From Sphaerosporella brunnea (lineage: Eukaryota; Ascomycota; Pezizomycetes; Pezizales; Pyronemataceae): a stretch of 64,000 nucleotides of DNA. The stretch is taken from assembly GCA_008704415.1 (NCBI GenBank), contig VXIS01000198.1:1-64000 (forward strand). The letters run 5' to 3'. The translations under genes and the position numbers were made by a program. Under the pieces are notes generated by a model that saw only the letters and a program-made list of their open reading frames with translations, did not search any database and was not told the DNA's origin. Every line of letters starts with the position of its first letter. Position 1 is the first letter of the stretch. Positions 12,561-22,914 of the stretch are shown one piece after another.

Positions 12561-12704
12561 TTAGTTGTCTTCTTCGAATACGCTGTCATGCGACTTCTGA
12601 TGGTTCTGCTGATAATGATGATGGTGTTGACGATGCTGACGCTGCGGCTGCTGCTGCTGCTGCTGCTGATGGCAATGATGAGGATGATGAATCGCGACCA
12701 AGAT

Positions 12705-12970
12705 AAAACCTCGCACTCTCGCTTTCAGCCAGAGATGCAATGTTTTATAGAGGAAAAACCCATCAAGGGGACAAAAACCTCTGCCACAGTTGGCTTGTTC
12801 TTTCTTCCACGTTTCGGGGGCCCTGCAGTATGCCATTTGCTCTTTCAATATAATTAATGTGCACAGTTACACTCTGTTCTTCTTTTTGTCTCGAGGAGAG
12901 AAAAAAGGAGGAAGGGAGGGAAAAGGCGGTATTTATAGTAGGAGCCGAGGGTAAGGGTTGGATTTTGGCC
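12705..12970 (-). repeat. T-element copy 7 (subfamily I, hybrid 5' end)
   Basis: The core and hairpins match subfamily I, but sequence upstream of the TATA box (ATCCAACCCTTACCC in sense) resembles copy 1 and subfamily II copies rather than the usual AAAATGGGGTTAAACCC. This suggests recombination between subfamilies. Confidence 0.85.
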
Positions 12971-12974
12971 GATC

Positions 12975-14300
12975 GGGCTATTAAATTCTATTTTCTAATT
13001 CTTGATGTTTTATCGTCATGGTGGCACTCCACTCTTATAAACTCATAACGAGTGCTAGGATGTGCTTCTAAGTTGAGGTTCGCACTCCACTTCCTCAACT
13101 TGAAGTGATACTTTTCATGATCTCAATCAATTTACAACATTTCAGATTGTTCTGGCTGACAGTACCAATATGCGTCTTCGGAGTGGGTTGGGGGAGATGG
13201 GCTGGAAGATGGAGTAGCTGCCATTAACTAAGCCACACCGGGCTTATCCAAATTCAGCTCCATCCTGCCTGGAGGTCCTATGCTTCGTCAAGCTACTTGG
13301 CCAAACGGCAACGCAACGGCTTCCATGGTTATGCCAGCCTGGGCAATGACCCTTCAATATCGCTAACCAAGCTGGTCCGTTTCATTGAGCAAAAAAGGGA
13401 CCGACGTTTCCATCCAACCCCAGCCCCATCTCGCTACGCAAACGTCTCGCTTATCTACGCGCTCTCGCTTATTGCCGAGAGTTCGACGTCCCGTTTAGCT
13501 TGGTGGTAGCTACTTTTCCTGCTTTCTGGCACACAGCTTTCTTAGCGATCCCTTTTCCAAGGCTTCCTGGCGTGTGGTCCTGTGTGCATGTGGATGTCAG
13601 GACGATCTGCATGCATATGATGGTCCAAACTCGCCACGTTTTCTCAGCCGGTGACTGGGCGCAACAGTGTTTCTGTGCTTCCACAGGTCTCGAGGACCTG
13701 GAAAGGCGACTAGGAGCGAGGACAGGCTTGCCTGAGGAGGGGCCGTACTAACACTCTTTATACTGCAAAAGCCTCGCTCGGCTGGGAGGCAAGCCTTCGA
13801 TCCCCGCTGCTCTGTGAACCATATCCACCGCCGTATACAAGCCGAATGGCAGTCGTAGAGTCTATTTTCTAGTCTACGGTTGTCGGTCCCGAGAGCTAAG
13901 ACCTGCTTGAAGCAGCAAGGAACGCTTAGGCTAATGCCTCTTGATGAACCGCGGCGGGGCCCAGACTCTTGAGCCTCTCTCCAACCAGCTTGCAGCACAC
14001 ATCCCCGAATACTAATTAAAACGGCTGCCGAACATAAGGGCACTAAATTTGCTTACAGTCCGAACGACGAAGACCGCACCAGGCGAACGCAGCATCGAAA
14101 CATAGCAGGTGCATGGGAGATGATGGCATGAGGCTGTCGTCTCGGGCCTTCAGCCTGGGCCGTGGACGGAGTTGTTGGTGCGAGCTACTGGTGAGGGCGT
14201 GATTGTACAGGCAAAACTGTGCGAGCTGGCAGGCTCAGCTTATGTGCTCGCATTGATGATGCACAGCGGCCTATTGCATTCGGGATGAACACGTATCTCG
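12975..14300. other. Gene-free stretch with an old dispersed repeat
   Basis: 13080-13510 is a diverged copy of the sequence at about 4800-5215. The rest has no recognisable domain or RNA gene. Confidence 0.4.
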
Positions 14301-14309
14301 ATCAAGTCA

Positions 14310-14560
14310 AAAAAAAAAAAACCTCGCCCTCTCGCATGAAGCCAGAGAAGCAATGTTTTTTTATAGAGGAAACCCGCAGGTAGAAAACCTCTGGTGTGTT
14401 GCTGACATATATTATTATTGTTGTATTGCTGTATTAGTATTAGTGTGGTGTTGCTGTAAATGTGTTGTATTGTATTTTATTAAAGGTATTGATGAGGAAG
14501 GAAGGAGGTAAGAAGCAAAAAGAGCGGTATTTATAGTCGGAGGTTGAGTTTTGGCCGACA
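14310..14560 (-). repeat. T-element, subfamily II copy A
   Basis: In sense it has TATAAATACCGC, then an AT-rich repetitive middle (ACAATA-like) in place of the subfamily I middle, then CAGAGG...ACCTGCGGGT...CCTCTATAAA, the second hairpin and a T-run. The inner stem is ACC-TGCG-GGT, a different pairing from subfamily I. Confidence 0.8.
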
Positions 14561-15610
14561 TTTTGGCCGACAGACGAAGAGTACCCCCCTGTGGCTAGCG
14601 ATAATCCAATTCGAACCAAATGCTCAACGAAAAAACTTCAGTAGCCCCAATAAGAAGCATGCATGGGAACTCACCATTCTAACAGCAACTTCGCACTCTA
14701 CTCCTCTTTTTTGTTTTGTTTTGTTTTGGTAGAACTAGAGCTCGAGTGGAGAGTGCACGTGGCAGATGACCAGATGAGATCAGTAACCCCCCGTGACGAC
14801 CGCTTGGAAAACCAAAACTGCAACCCTCAACCCGTTTCTGACTCCAGAACAAAGACGCAAAGCAAAGAATTACGCCTCGCAGCTCTCGATGAGGACGAGA
14901 GAGCGTGCGAGGGTTGTGAAAGATTGATCAACGTTTGCATAACGAGGCAGAAGCAGTCTGAGTGGTATAGGCGAACGACTCGCTTCTGTACTCGACTCAG
15001 TGGTCCCTATATTGACCTCTGAGGTCGGGCTGGCTGCTACAGACAACTAGCCGGACCGGCTTAATAGATGGCATGGCTGCGTCCACCTAAAAAGGTCGGT
15101 CATTAAGGAGTGATCCTTTGAAATAGCCCGTGAAATATGGGGGTGTCCTGCATTTGAAATAGCTATGAACACAAGGAGCGATCGCTTTCCTTCCTTCATT
15201 AACTCTGATGCAGGGAGAAAGCATAAGGATATCCATACCAGCTGAAATTTGAAGAATTATACCTGTGCCTGACCATTGACTCCACAATGCTAGTGCTAGA
15301 CAAGGGTCACACGACCCGGGCCAAAGCCAAAAAGCCATGACCGGCAGCCTGGGCAGCCCAATTGCGAGTCCGCCGTAGTGCGGCGCGCTTAAATTTAAGC
15401 GATGTACGTCGCGAATGAAAGTAGCGGGAGGCGCCGTACTTTATACGGCGGGCGTTTCTTCACCTTCTTGTAATACCACCACCGCTCAGCGAAGAGCGAA
15501 CGTGTGGCTAAGCAGTTATCCATGTGGGCAAGGAGAATTTATCTCTGTTCGCTACATGTTGCGTTAATTCAACCAAGCACAATTTTCGAAGCTTGGCGCA
15601 GGGTAGAATA

Positions 15611-16760
15611 CCGTATTTTCTCGGATAAGAGATACCCCCCAAAATCGCTTTTTCGGGTGATTTTTTCTCAGAATGGCAACTGATAGACCATATCCGATAG
15701 TTTTCGGCTTGCCAAGGAGAGTTTTTGGTTTTTTTTTTCCCAACAGAAATTCAGTTCCCTATACGACAATTTTTTTTCCACCAAGCAAAGAAGGAGGGAT
15801 ACTCGTGCCAAGGTGACTAACGTCACCCCTGGTTGCTCGCAGGCTCGCTTCCCAGGGGCACTCCTATGGAGTGCCAGCCAGCCGAACAATAGTCACTAGG
15901 CCCAACGATAGAATTTTTCGACCGCCGCCCCATCGACCCCATTTTCACCACCACCACCACCACCGCCACCACCACTATCACAACCAAACCATGCAGCAAG
16001 CTGAGTCCTATAAGTCCGTCCAGACCCAACTCCAAGCTGCAATCGAGGTTCTTCAGAAGAGAGATGTAGTCAACATCGCCGCAGCAGCTCGCGACTTCAA
16101 CCTTCCAGAACAACGACTTCGAGCTCGATGGAACGGTCGACTAGCTAAAAGCGATCTGCCCGGACCGAATAAGAAGCTGACAGAGGCGCAAGAACTTTAT
16201 ACGGTCTTTGAAGCGTCAATTCCAGTCTGTTTACAACGAAGTCTGTCACCTTGAAGGAACGACACCAAGTCTGAAGCGTAGACTTAAGACTACACTGACT
16301 GGAGGGCTGGCGCAAGCACATGCTGGTGCTGAAGCAGCTGCAGAGCAGAGAGAAAACGATTTCTTGATGCTGTGAAGGAGAGTAGAAAGAAGATTCTGGC
16401 ATCTTCTTCTCGGAAGAAGCTCATGAAGGCATTGTGTTTGGAGGTTCGGAAGGAAGGAAGGAAACGGGCGAAGCGTAGCAAGCAGTGCAAGACTGAACAC
16501 ATGTAATTTTATATTCTATATTCTATGTGTTTCCATGTAATTCTGAAATGCATAAGACTATGCCTGCTGCATGGTTTGGTCGTGATGGTGGTGGTGGTGG
16601 TGAAAATAGGTGATGGTCGATAAATTCTATCGTTGGGCCTAGTAACTATTGTTCGGCTGGCTGGCACTCCATAGGAGTGCCCCTGGGAAGCGAGCCTGCG
16701 AGCAACCAGGGGTGACGTTAGTCACCTTGGCACGAGTATCACTTATCCGAGAAAATACGG
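15611..16760 (+). mobile_element. Deleted pogo/Fot-like DNA transposon
   Basis: A 1,150-bp element flanked by TA. Its ends are inverted repeats starting CCGTATTTTCTCGGATAAG, and longer inner inverted repeats (15798-15917 against 16618-16741) are almost identical. The left arm carries about 167 extra bp between two copies of GATAC (15631 and 15798), likely a nested insertion. Inside is a broken transposase. Confidence 0.8.
15991..16506 (+). pseudogene. Internally deleted pogo-class transposase
   Basis: The first 80 or so codons (stop at 16254) form a helix-turn-helix of the pipsqueak/CENP-B type found at the N-terminus of Tc1/mariner pogo and Fot transposases, with AAARDFNLPEQRLRARW as the core and a following KLTEAQE. 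The frame then shifts. The next pieces resemble the basic C-terminal tail (SSRKKLMKALCLEVRK, then lysine/arginine-rich to a TAA at 16504). The central DDE domain is missing, so this copy cannot encode transposase; the long inverted repeats suggest it could still be moved in trans. Family assignment is by motif only. Confidence 0.65.
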
Positions 16761-16819
16761 TAGTGATGCACCCCTCGAAAATCAAATTTTCGGATCACAA
16801 CTCACCAGGTCGGCCCTTA

Positions 16820-17015
16820 TCTGCGCCCTTTAATAAAATACAACACAACACACCAACAATACAATTAATGCGACCGCAGAACAATACAACACTAAAACAA
16901 TAATATATACAACAACACTCTAGAGGTTTTCTGCCTGCGGGTTTCCTCTATAAGAAAAACATTGCTATTTCTTCTCTGGCTTTATGCGAGAGGGTGGGGT
17001 TTTTTTTTTTTTTTG
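16820..17015 (+). repeat. T-element, subfamily II copy B (TATA lost)
   Basis: It carries the ACAACA-rich middle, CTAGAGGTTTTC...GCCTGCGGGT...CCTCTATAAG, the second hairpin and a long T-run. The expected TATAAATACCGC is replaced by CCTTATCTGCGCC, so the promoter-like part is degraded or truncated. Confidence 0.75.
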
Positions 17016-17103
17016 TTTTTTGTTTTTTGTTCTCCAATCACAAAGTCAATGGGCCTCGGTGGACCAACATGGAAACCAGCGAGCTTGCATTGATGCGCTA
17101 ATA

Positions 17104-17265
17104 CCGTAAAAAATCGGGAATAAGAGGCCCCCCAGATTTGGTTAGCGGCAAAGAATTGCCTTATAGGGGAAATTTTTAAGCTTACCAAGGTGGGTTTTTG
17201 TTTTTATTGACTTCCTTTTGGAGACATTAAATTCCATATAAGGCAATCCTGTGCCGCTGACCGCA
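17104..17265. mobile_element. Truncated relative of the 10336 MITE
   Basis: The left end (CCGTAAAAAATCGG) and interior, including CAGATTTGGTTAGCGGCA and GACTTCCTTTTGGAGACA, match the element at 10336-10534. The match stops at GTGCCGCTGACC, so the right inverted repeat is missing. Confidence 0.75.
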
Positions 17266-17911
17266 GGCAAATACAAATGTTGTCGTAGTGCCTATCGAGG
17301 AGCTAATACGCGAACGACTCTCGTCTCGCTCGCTCGCTTAGCCCCGCACCCGCGCTTAAATTTAAGCGACGTACGTCCTTGGAGCCGATGCCACAGAGCC
17401 CGGAGGTCCCATTGACCTCCACCATAATTCCCGAGAGGTCCCGAGAGGTGCTTCGTTATTGAGGAAGCACGTCAGTCACCGACGCGACCATTCCTGATTC
17501 CATCACTCTACAGCTAAGGTGGGGCGAGAAACTTGAACGGGGGCATGCCGATAAATGGAAAGGCGAAGAATAGCAGTAGTTGGTGACTGGAAAGGCGACT
17601 GGAGATGATGATACGCGGTGGAAAGGTGAAGGACTACCTGGAGGCACAAAGGCACGCCTTTAGATATCCTCTCTGGGGCTGTGTGAGTTCACCAGTCACG
17701 GTCACTATGCGTGTTCATGGAAATATAGGACTTCTGAAAGCTAACCGTTCTTTTACTATAAAGTTGCAACAGAAGAACTTTCAGGCAACAGACTTGCCTT
17801 TCGCTCGACATTCGGCATTCGTGCCCATCACTAGCTTCGCGGTCGATTTGTTTTGTTTTAATCATATTGTATTCGTCCGCTTGCGGCCATGACATGTAAA
17901 AGAAAAGACTA

Positions 17912-18150
17912 CCGTATTATCTCACTTAAGAGTCACGGTCTTGGCGCGTGCCAGCGAGTTTTTCAACTCACTTCAAAATCTATGAAATATTTTCTATCTG
18001 CGATCCTGAGGCGCTTTAAGTAATCTTTTTGCTGGCGAAAATCAAAGATGGGCTGATTTCGAGCTTTTGGAGCCTTAAACGTCGAAGAAATTCCTGATTA
18101 GTGTGAAAATTACCTGATTAGGGGTGTGACTCTTAAGTGAGATAATACGG
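17912..18150. mobile_element. TIR element (MITE), perfect ends
   Basis: A 239-bp non-coding element with a perfect inverted repeat of about 25 bp starting CCGTATTATCTCACTTAAG and flanked by TA on both sides. The termini share CCGTA with the elements at 10336 and 15611, suggesting a common transposase class. Confidence 0.85.
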
Positions 18151-18259
18151 TATGCTACCCCTTCGGCAGAGCCGACTACTGAGGCCTGCGGCTCTTCTAA
18201 GGAAAAGGATTAAGGAAATCGCACCAAATCGTAAAAGCGCATCAAGGGAAAAAACAGTC

Positions 18260-19085
18260 TCATAACAGGATGCCTCTATCAGGCCGTGATCCGACTTTGG
18301 TAGTGTTTAGGAAGTCCATGACGGCCTCCGTGCACCTATCAACCGCGAGCAGAGTGGAGGTGGCCGTCGCCGGCCAGCGCTTCCGTCCTCCTCCCTTCGT
18401 AGCCTCCGAAACCCTCCTCCAGAGGACCCGCTGCTCGTTCGTCCACCTCTTGCAAAACTTGAAAAGGTGGTCCCGTGTCTGGACGGCGCCGCTGCCGCAC
18501 CACCAGCACTTGTCATCCGCTCGTCGGCCCGTCTTGAGGAGGTATGGGCCTGTGGGCGCTTTGCCGGTGCGGAGCTGATAGAAGCGCGACGCCAGCGACT
18601 TCTTCGTTTTGGCCGCGGCGGGGTCGGGCTTCTTTCGTCGTCGGTAGTACGTTTTGGCGGCGCAGTGCTTAGCCAGCCATTCGTCTCTGTCCCGGGACCT
18701 TGCCTGAGTGGTCTGGCGGCCGATTGCCGTGAGCGACGTGGTGCCGAGGAGGTCGTCAGTCAGGGGGCTTGCTGCCGCCTTGTGCTGCCGCCTTGGCGTG
18801 CTGGTCCGCCAGCTCGTTGCCTGGGATGCCTTTGTGACCCGCACCCAGCGGTATTCGACCGTCCATCCTTGGCGTTGTAGGCTGCCCTCCGCACGGGCGA
18901 TGCGTGGAAGGAGCCACTGGCCTGGCCCCGGCTTGTCGTCCTGGAGTCGCAGCAAAGCCGCCTGGGCGTCGGTAAACAGCCGGACGCACCCGACCGGCTC
19001 GGTCTGGACTCTGCCGTTGGAGAGCGCTAGCTCTAGTCCGGCGGCGATGCCGAAGAGCTCCGCGTCGTAGGCTTCTTTATTCGAT
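18260..19085 (-). pseudogene. 5'-truncated LINE retrotransposon (RNase H and C-terminal zinc knuckle)
   Basis: Reading from 19085 down, the frame opens in an RNase H domain: EAYDAELFGIAAGLELAL, then LFTDAQAALLRL with the catalytic Asp, then VEYRWV. A frame change follows, and HKGIPGNELADQHAKAAA (the conserved end of RNase H) is in another frame. The original frame then continues to a cysteine-histidine motif (CWWCG...TRDHLFKFC) typical of the C-terminus of fungal Tad-like LINEs, and stops at 18260. The RT and ORF1 are absent. 5' truncation is usual for LINE insertion. GC content is visibly higher than in surrounding repeats. Confidence 0.75.
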
Positions 19086-19090
19086 CAGAT

Positions 19091-19440
19091 CTAGGCTGCA
19101 GTGCACCTCCACTTGTTGAGCTCGGCCTTGGTCTGGATGACTGCTTCGCGGTCGAGCCTGTGCCGGTGCACGCAGTGCTGGCACTTGGTCGAGAAGGCCT
19201 GCTCGATCGGGCCGAAGCCGAGGAGGTCGAGTTCGGGCAGGATTTCGCCAAGGACCTCGGGATGGTCCCAGTCCATGCGATAGAAGTTCTCGCGCCAGCG
19301 GCAGCGGAGACTGATGCCGCCTTGCCTTGGTTTGTGGTAAGCCTTTGGAGAGAAAAGGGGGATAGAAGGAGAAAGGGATAAATACTAGTCTTCCGTCCCA
19401 CTCAACGCACTCGTGTTGAGGACAGTACATGTTTAACCAG
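19091..19440 (-). pseudogene. Unrecognised coding fragment beside the LINE
   Basis: The minus strand has a frame with protein-like composition (WDHPEVLGEILPELDLLGF, then CQHCVHRHRLDRE and TKAELNKWRC). I recognise no family. It ends near the LINE truncation point and may be the interrupted target gene or part of the SET-like array to its right. Confidence 0.3.
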
Positions 19441-19460
19441 CCTGGTATCAGAGAAATAAA

Positions 19461-19522
19461 CAGGGACCTAACACACGCCCTGTCCCCCGTGCAAACAGCC
19501 CCCAAGGGAGCCCACGGACCGG
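19461..19522. repeat. Structured motif S, copy 1
   Basis: Plus-strand helices: CAGGG/CCCTG enclosing ACCTAACACACG, then CCGTG/CACGG enclosing an inner hairpin (GCCCCC..GGGAGC). Confidence 0.8.
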
Positions 19523-19749
19523 AATAAAGTGGGTTTGCGTCCTCCCTGAACCAAGCGGTTGATTCAATCGGATCCACTTGAGGTTACACTCCTATATTGC
19601 AGCCTTGTTGCTACGCGCAGAGAGTAGCCTCCCAAGATTCTCGTAAATCCCCTAACCGCTGAATGGTATTCTTCCCAGAAATGGTGATCGACATCTTCCG
19701 TTTCCAGGGAGTCGTAAAGCTCGAAAAGACTGGACGAGACAGAAATAAA

Positions 19750-19811
19750 CAGGGACCTAACACACGCCCTGTTCCCCGTGCAAACAGCCCCTAAAGGAGC
19801 CCACGGACCGG
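19750..19811. repeat. Structured motif S, copy 2
   Basis: Same helices as copy 1. The inner hairpin is GCCCC-TAAA-GGAGC with one C-A mismatch. Flanks (AGACAGAAATAAA before, GGAATTTTTGGCC after) are shared with copy 3. Confidence 0.8.
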
Positions 19812-20097
19812 AATTTTTGGCCTCCAAAGTTGGTTTGCGGCCTTCATGGACCTCGACTTCCTGGTCGTTAAGGATGGCGCTCTGAACTTCCCAGTGGTCA
19901 TCGATGTCGTCAAGATTGTCAGGGTCGTCCGAGACACCTTTAGGGAGAGTGGTGAGCGCCGTCTCGTGGGCTTGTCGGCGCTCCTCAGCGGTTGATGCAA
20001 CATTCGTATATTGCAACCTCGTTGCCACGCGCAGAGAGCAGCCTCCTGTTTCCAGAGAATCGCAAAGCTCGAAAAGACTGGACGAGACAGAAATAAA

Positions 20098-20159
20098 CAG
20101 GGACCTAACACACGCCCTGTTCCCCGTGCAAACAGCCCCTAAAGGAGCCCACGGACCGG
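20098..20159. repeat. Structured motif S, copy 3
   Basis: Identical to copy 2 by eye, with the same flanks, so copies 2 and 3 arose by a recent segmental duplication. Confidence 0.8.
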
Positions 20160-20328
20160 AATTTTTGGCCTCCAAAGTTGGTTTGCCGCCTTCCTGAACC
20201 AAGCGGTTGATGCAATCAGATCCACATGGACCGTTGAGGTTGCATTCGTATACTGCAACTTCGTTGCCACGCGCAGAGAGCAGCCTCCCGTTTCCAGAGC
20301 ATCGCAGACTGGACGAGACAGAAATAAA

Positions 20329-20389
20329 CAGGGACCTAACACACGCCCTGCTCCCCGTGCAAACAATTTGCTAAGAAACCCACGGACCG
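20329..20389. repeat. Structured motif S, copy 4
   Basis: The outer helices are kept. The inner hairpin is TTT-GCTAAG-AAA, so both arms differ from copies 1-3 but still pair. Confidence 0.8.
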
Positions 20390-20958
20390 TGAATGGTATC
20401 GAATCTTCCTTAGGGGCCATTCGTTACCAGTTTCCAACCCTTCACGCCTGTCGTTGGCCACGCAGTACACGTCCAAGTTAGAATAGCACCAATTATTGAT
20501 GAACCTCGCCATGCTTTCACAATCCTTGCCGTCGATGCAATAAGGGTCGCCTTCTCGTTGAAAACCCCTAGGAAGAGCGTTCTTGGATGGATGAAAAATA
20601 CCCTGCGCCAGGTGTAAAAAGCCCTGGAAGAGAGCCTTAGTCCACGGCAATGGCGGCAATGCGCTTGCAACCCCCCTCCTGGTATTTTATCTTTTGCCCT
20701 TCGTAGTTTCCAGCAAGTATCGAATCATCTTCCATGGAAACTCGAAAAGCTATCTTTTTCGTCTAGTAGTAGCCGATGCATCCGTTCGGCAGAGCGGTTG
20801 AAAGTTGCTGGGGCTTTTCCGTTCTCGTATCTCTAAAACCTCTCAACGGAAATCATTCTAGAAGGTTTAGTGTACATACCGGCTTGCTGTCGTAATTGGG
20901 AGCATCCAGCCTGTAGCAAACCAGCTTCCGACCAACCAGCGCATTGGAAGGAAATGAA

Positions 20959-21020
20959 CAGGGACCCAACACGCCCTGTTCCCCGTGCAAACAGTTCCAT
21001 AAGGAGGAACCCACGGACCG
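20959..21020. repeat. Structured motif S, copy 5
   Basis: The first loop is shortened to ACCCAACACG. The inner hairpin is GTTCC-ATAAGGA-GGAAC. Confidence 0.8.
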
Positions 21021-21526
21021 AAGAAGCCAGTAATTAACGACAGAGCGGTTGACCGTTGCTGGGGCATTTCCGTTTTTGTACTTCTAGAACCACTCAGTGG
21101 AGATCATTATGGAAAGTTTGGTGTATGCACGTACCGGAGCGTTATCATACTTGGGCGCATGCGAAGTGTACCGGCCAAGGGGGCAACTCCACAGATGCTG
21201 GTTTTGGACTTTGCCTTCGACGAAGCATGGTCACCGTCCTCGGAAGAAGCGCTTGTCAGAGGCCTCTTGGGCTAGGGTCTGAACAACACAAAAGGCCAGC
21301 TAGCTGTTCTGCCTCCTGAAAGAAAAGGCGTAAAATCTCGCTATTGGTCTCCTTGTCTGAAAGCTGAGCATAGCCTAGGGCCTTCCATGTCTTAAGGCTG
21401 TATCTTTCTGGTAAATCCAAGATGCATGAACTGCAACGTTATTTTAAAAGGCATACCAAAAAAAATCGAACAGAACTGACCGTTACCACCGCTGAACTCG
21501 AACTTGCACAAACCGTGCGAAATAAA

Positions 21527-21585
21527 TAGGGACCCGACACGCCCTATCCCCCGTGCAAACAGTTTCCAACGAAACCCACGGACCG
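21527..21585. repeat. Structured motif S, copy 6
   Basis: The first helix is TAGGG/CCCTA rather than CAGGG/CCCTG, a two-sided compensatory change. The inner hairpin is GTTTC-CAAC-GAAAC, again compensatory. It is the shortest copy (59 nt). Confidence 0.85.
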
Positions 21586-21849
21586 TAAATCCCAAGTAAT
21601 CAATCCTGGGCTTCTTTTTCTTCGACGAGGCCTGTTCACAGCCCTCGAATGTTGGCGGCGCTGAACAACCAAGCATAGCCGAGAGCCTCCCATGTCTCAA
21701 GGTCTTTAGTCTTCCAGCGGATCTTGGCGTATTGGTCCTGCAAGTATGTTGAATCTAGAGTATACCAAAGAACATCGGACGGAACACACATTGCCTTCGC
21801 AAAACGCGAACTTGTATGGCCCATGAACTTTCTTCGTCAGCGCAACAAA

Positions 21850-21913
21850 CAGGGACCTAACACACGCCCTGTTCCCCGTGCAAACAGTTCCATAAGGAGG
21901 AACCCACGGACCG
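21850..21913. repeat. Structured motif S, copy 7
   Basis: Longest copy (64 nt). The inner hairpin is GTTCC-ATAAGGA-GGAAC as in copy 5, with the longer first loop of copies 1-4. Confidence 0.8.
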
Positions 21914-22263
21914 TAAAATCCCAGGCGATCGAGATTTTAGCGTTTTCCTTTGACGAAGCATGTTCATCGTCCTCGGAAGATGTAGAAAAAGGCTTCTTGG
22001 GCTTGGGCTTGGGAATCGCTATGCGGAGAAAAAAAAAAGGTCAGTTGGATGTTATTCCCGTGAAAAGGAGTAAATCTCACCATTCGTCTCCTTTTTGGCG
22101 TGCTGAAAGCCAAGCACAGCTTAGAGCCTTTCAAGCCAAGGCCTGTAGCTATCTGGCGACTTCTAGCATTGTACGTTAACCATTCATATTGAAAATATAT
22201 GGGACGAAACTCACCTTTGCCATTGCGGAACCCAAAATTGTACGGGCCTTCGTGCGAACTAGA

Positions 22264-22325
22264 CAGGGACCCAACACACGCCCTGCTCCCCGTGCAAACG
22301 GTTCCCGAAGGTAACCCACGGACCG
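22264..22325. repeat. Structured motif S, copy 8
   Basis: The outer helices are kept. The inner hairpin is GGTT...AACC, another alternative pairing. Confidence 0.8.
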
Positions 22326-22914
22326 TGAAACCAAGTCCAAGAAAGGCAACTTCACAGCGCCATCAAGCCCTGGCGAGGTTTTGGACTTCTTGAACTGGGA
22401 CCCAACTGAGCTTCTCGATCTGTTAATTACTTAGTATATAAGCAAGAACCTGATAAGCGGAAGACGATGGCTTACCCTACTGCGATGTCATAAACTCGAC
22501 CGTCACGGCGGGCACTAATCACACAGTACACATCCAAGTTGGGCTGGCACAAGTAGTTGATGAACCTGGCCACACTTCCGGAGTGTAAGGGGCGTTTCCC
22601 TGGACCCCCTCTTGACCAACAGCCATGCCTGCCGACAGCTCGTCCGGATACTGATTGTCCAGGATTGGGATGAACTTGTCCAGCTGAAACAAATAGCTGA
22701 CCTGTTCCTTCCAAGACCCGAGACCTTCTGTTGAGGGAATGTCATGTGCTGCTCGTGGGAACACCGCCCAAAGCATCCTACAGTTTCTTAGCACCCATAT
22801 TTTTCGGGGACTGTCTCAGGTTATACTTACGGCCATCCTCAGCGAGATCACACAGCGGGGCTCTACCCGACGTATTCATTAGCATGCTACGTGAGAACGA
22901 AGAATAGCTTGGTA

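Larger units (their letters stand above)
19440..22900 (-). pseudogene. Array of degenerate SET-domain-like exon pieces
   Basis: Minus-strand pieces look like parts of a histone-methyltransferase-type protein repeated several times. A pre-SET-like piece (YECNLNGPCGSDCINRLVQ, about 20300-20170) has decayed relatives at about 20030-19980 and 19610-19550. Two SET core-like motifs occur: CESMARFINNWCYSNLDVYC (about 20550-20450) and SVARFINYLCQPNLDVYC (about 22576-22520). The second lies in a candidate exon (22777-22476) that has an acceptor CTGTAG, a YLFQLD motif and a donor GTAAGC, but needs a frame change in the middle. Further repeated pieces (GPYNFGFRNGK, HGPYKFAFCEG) end at GT donors. Frames are broken by stops, so I infer relics or rearranged paralogues. 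Eight structured motifs are interspersed. Confidence 0.5.

Noticed and set aside
19461..22325. CRISPR-like array from the repeated motif
   Set aside because: Spacing is irregular (about 230-630 bp), the repeats vary, and the genome is eukaryotic.
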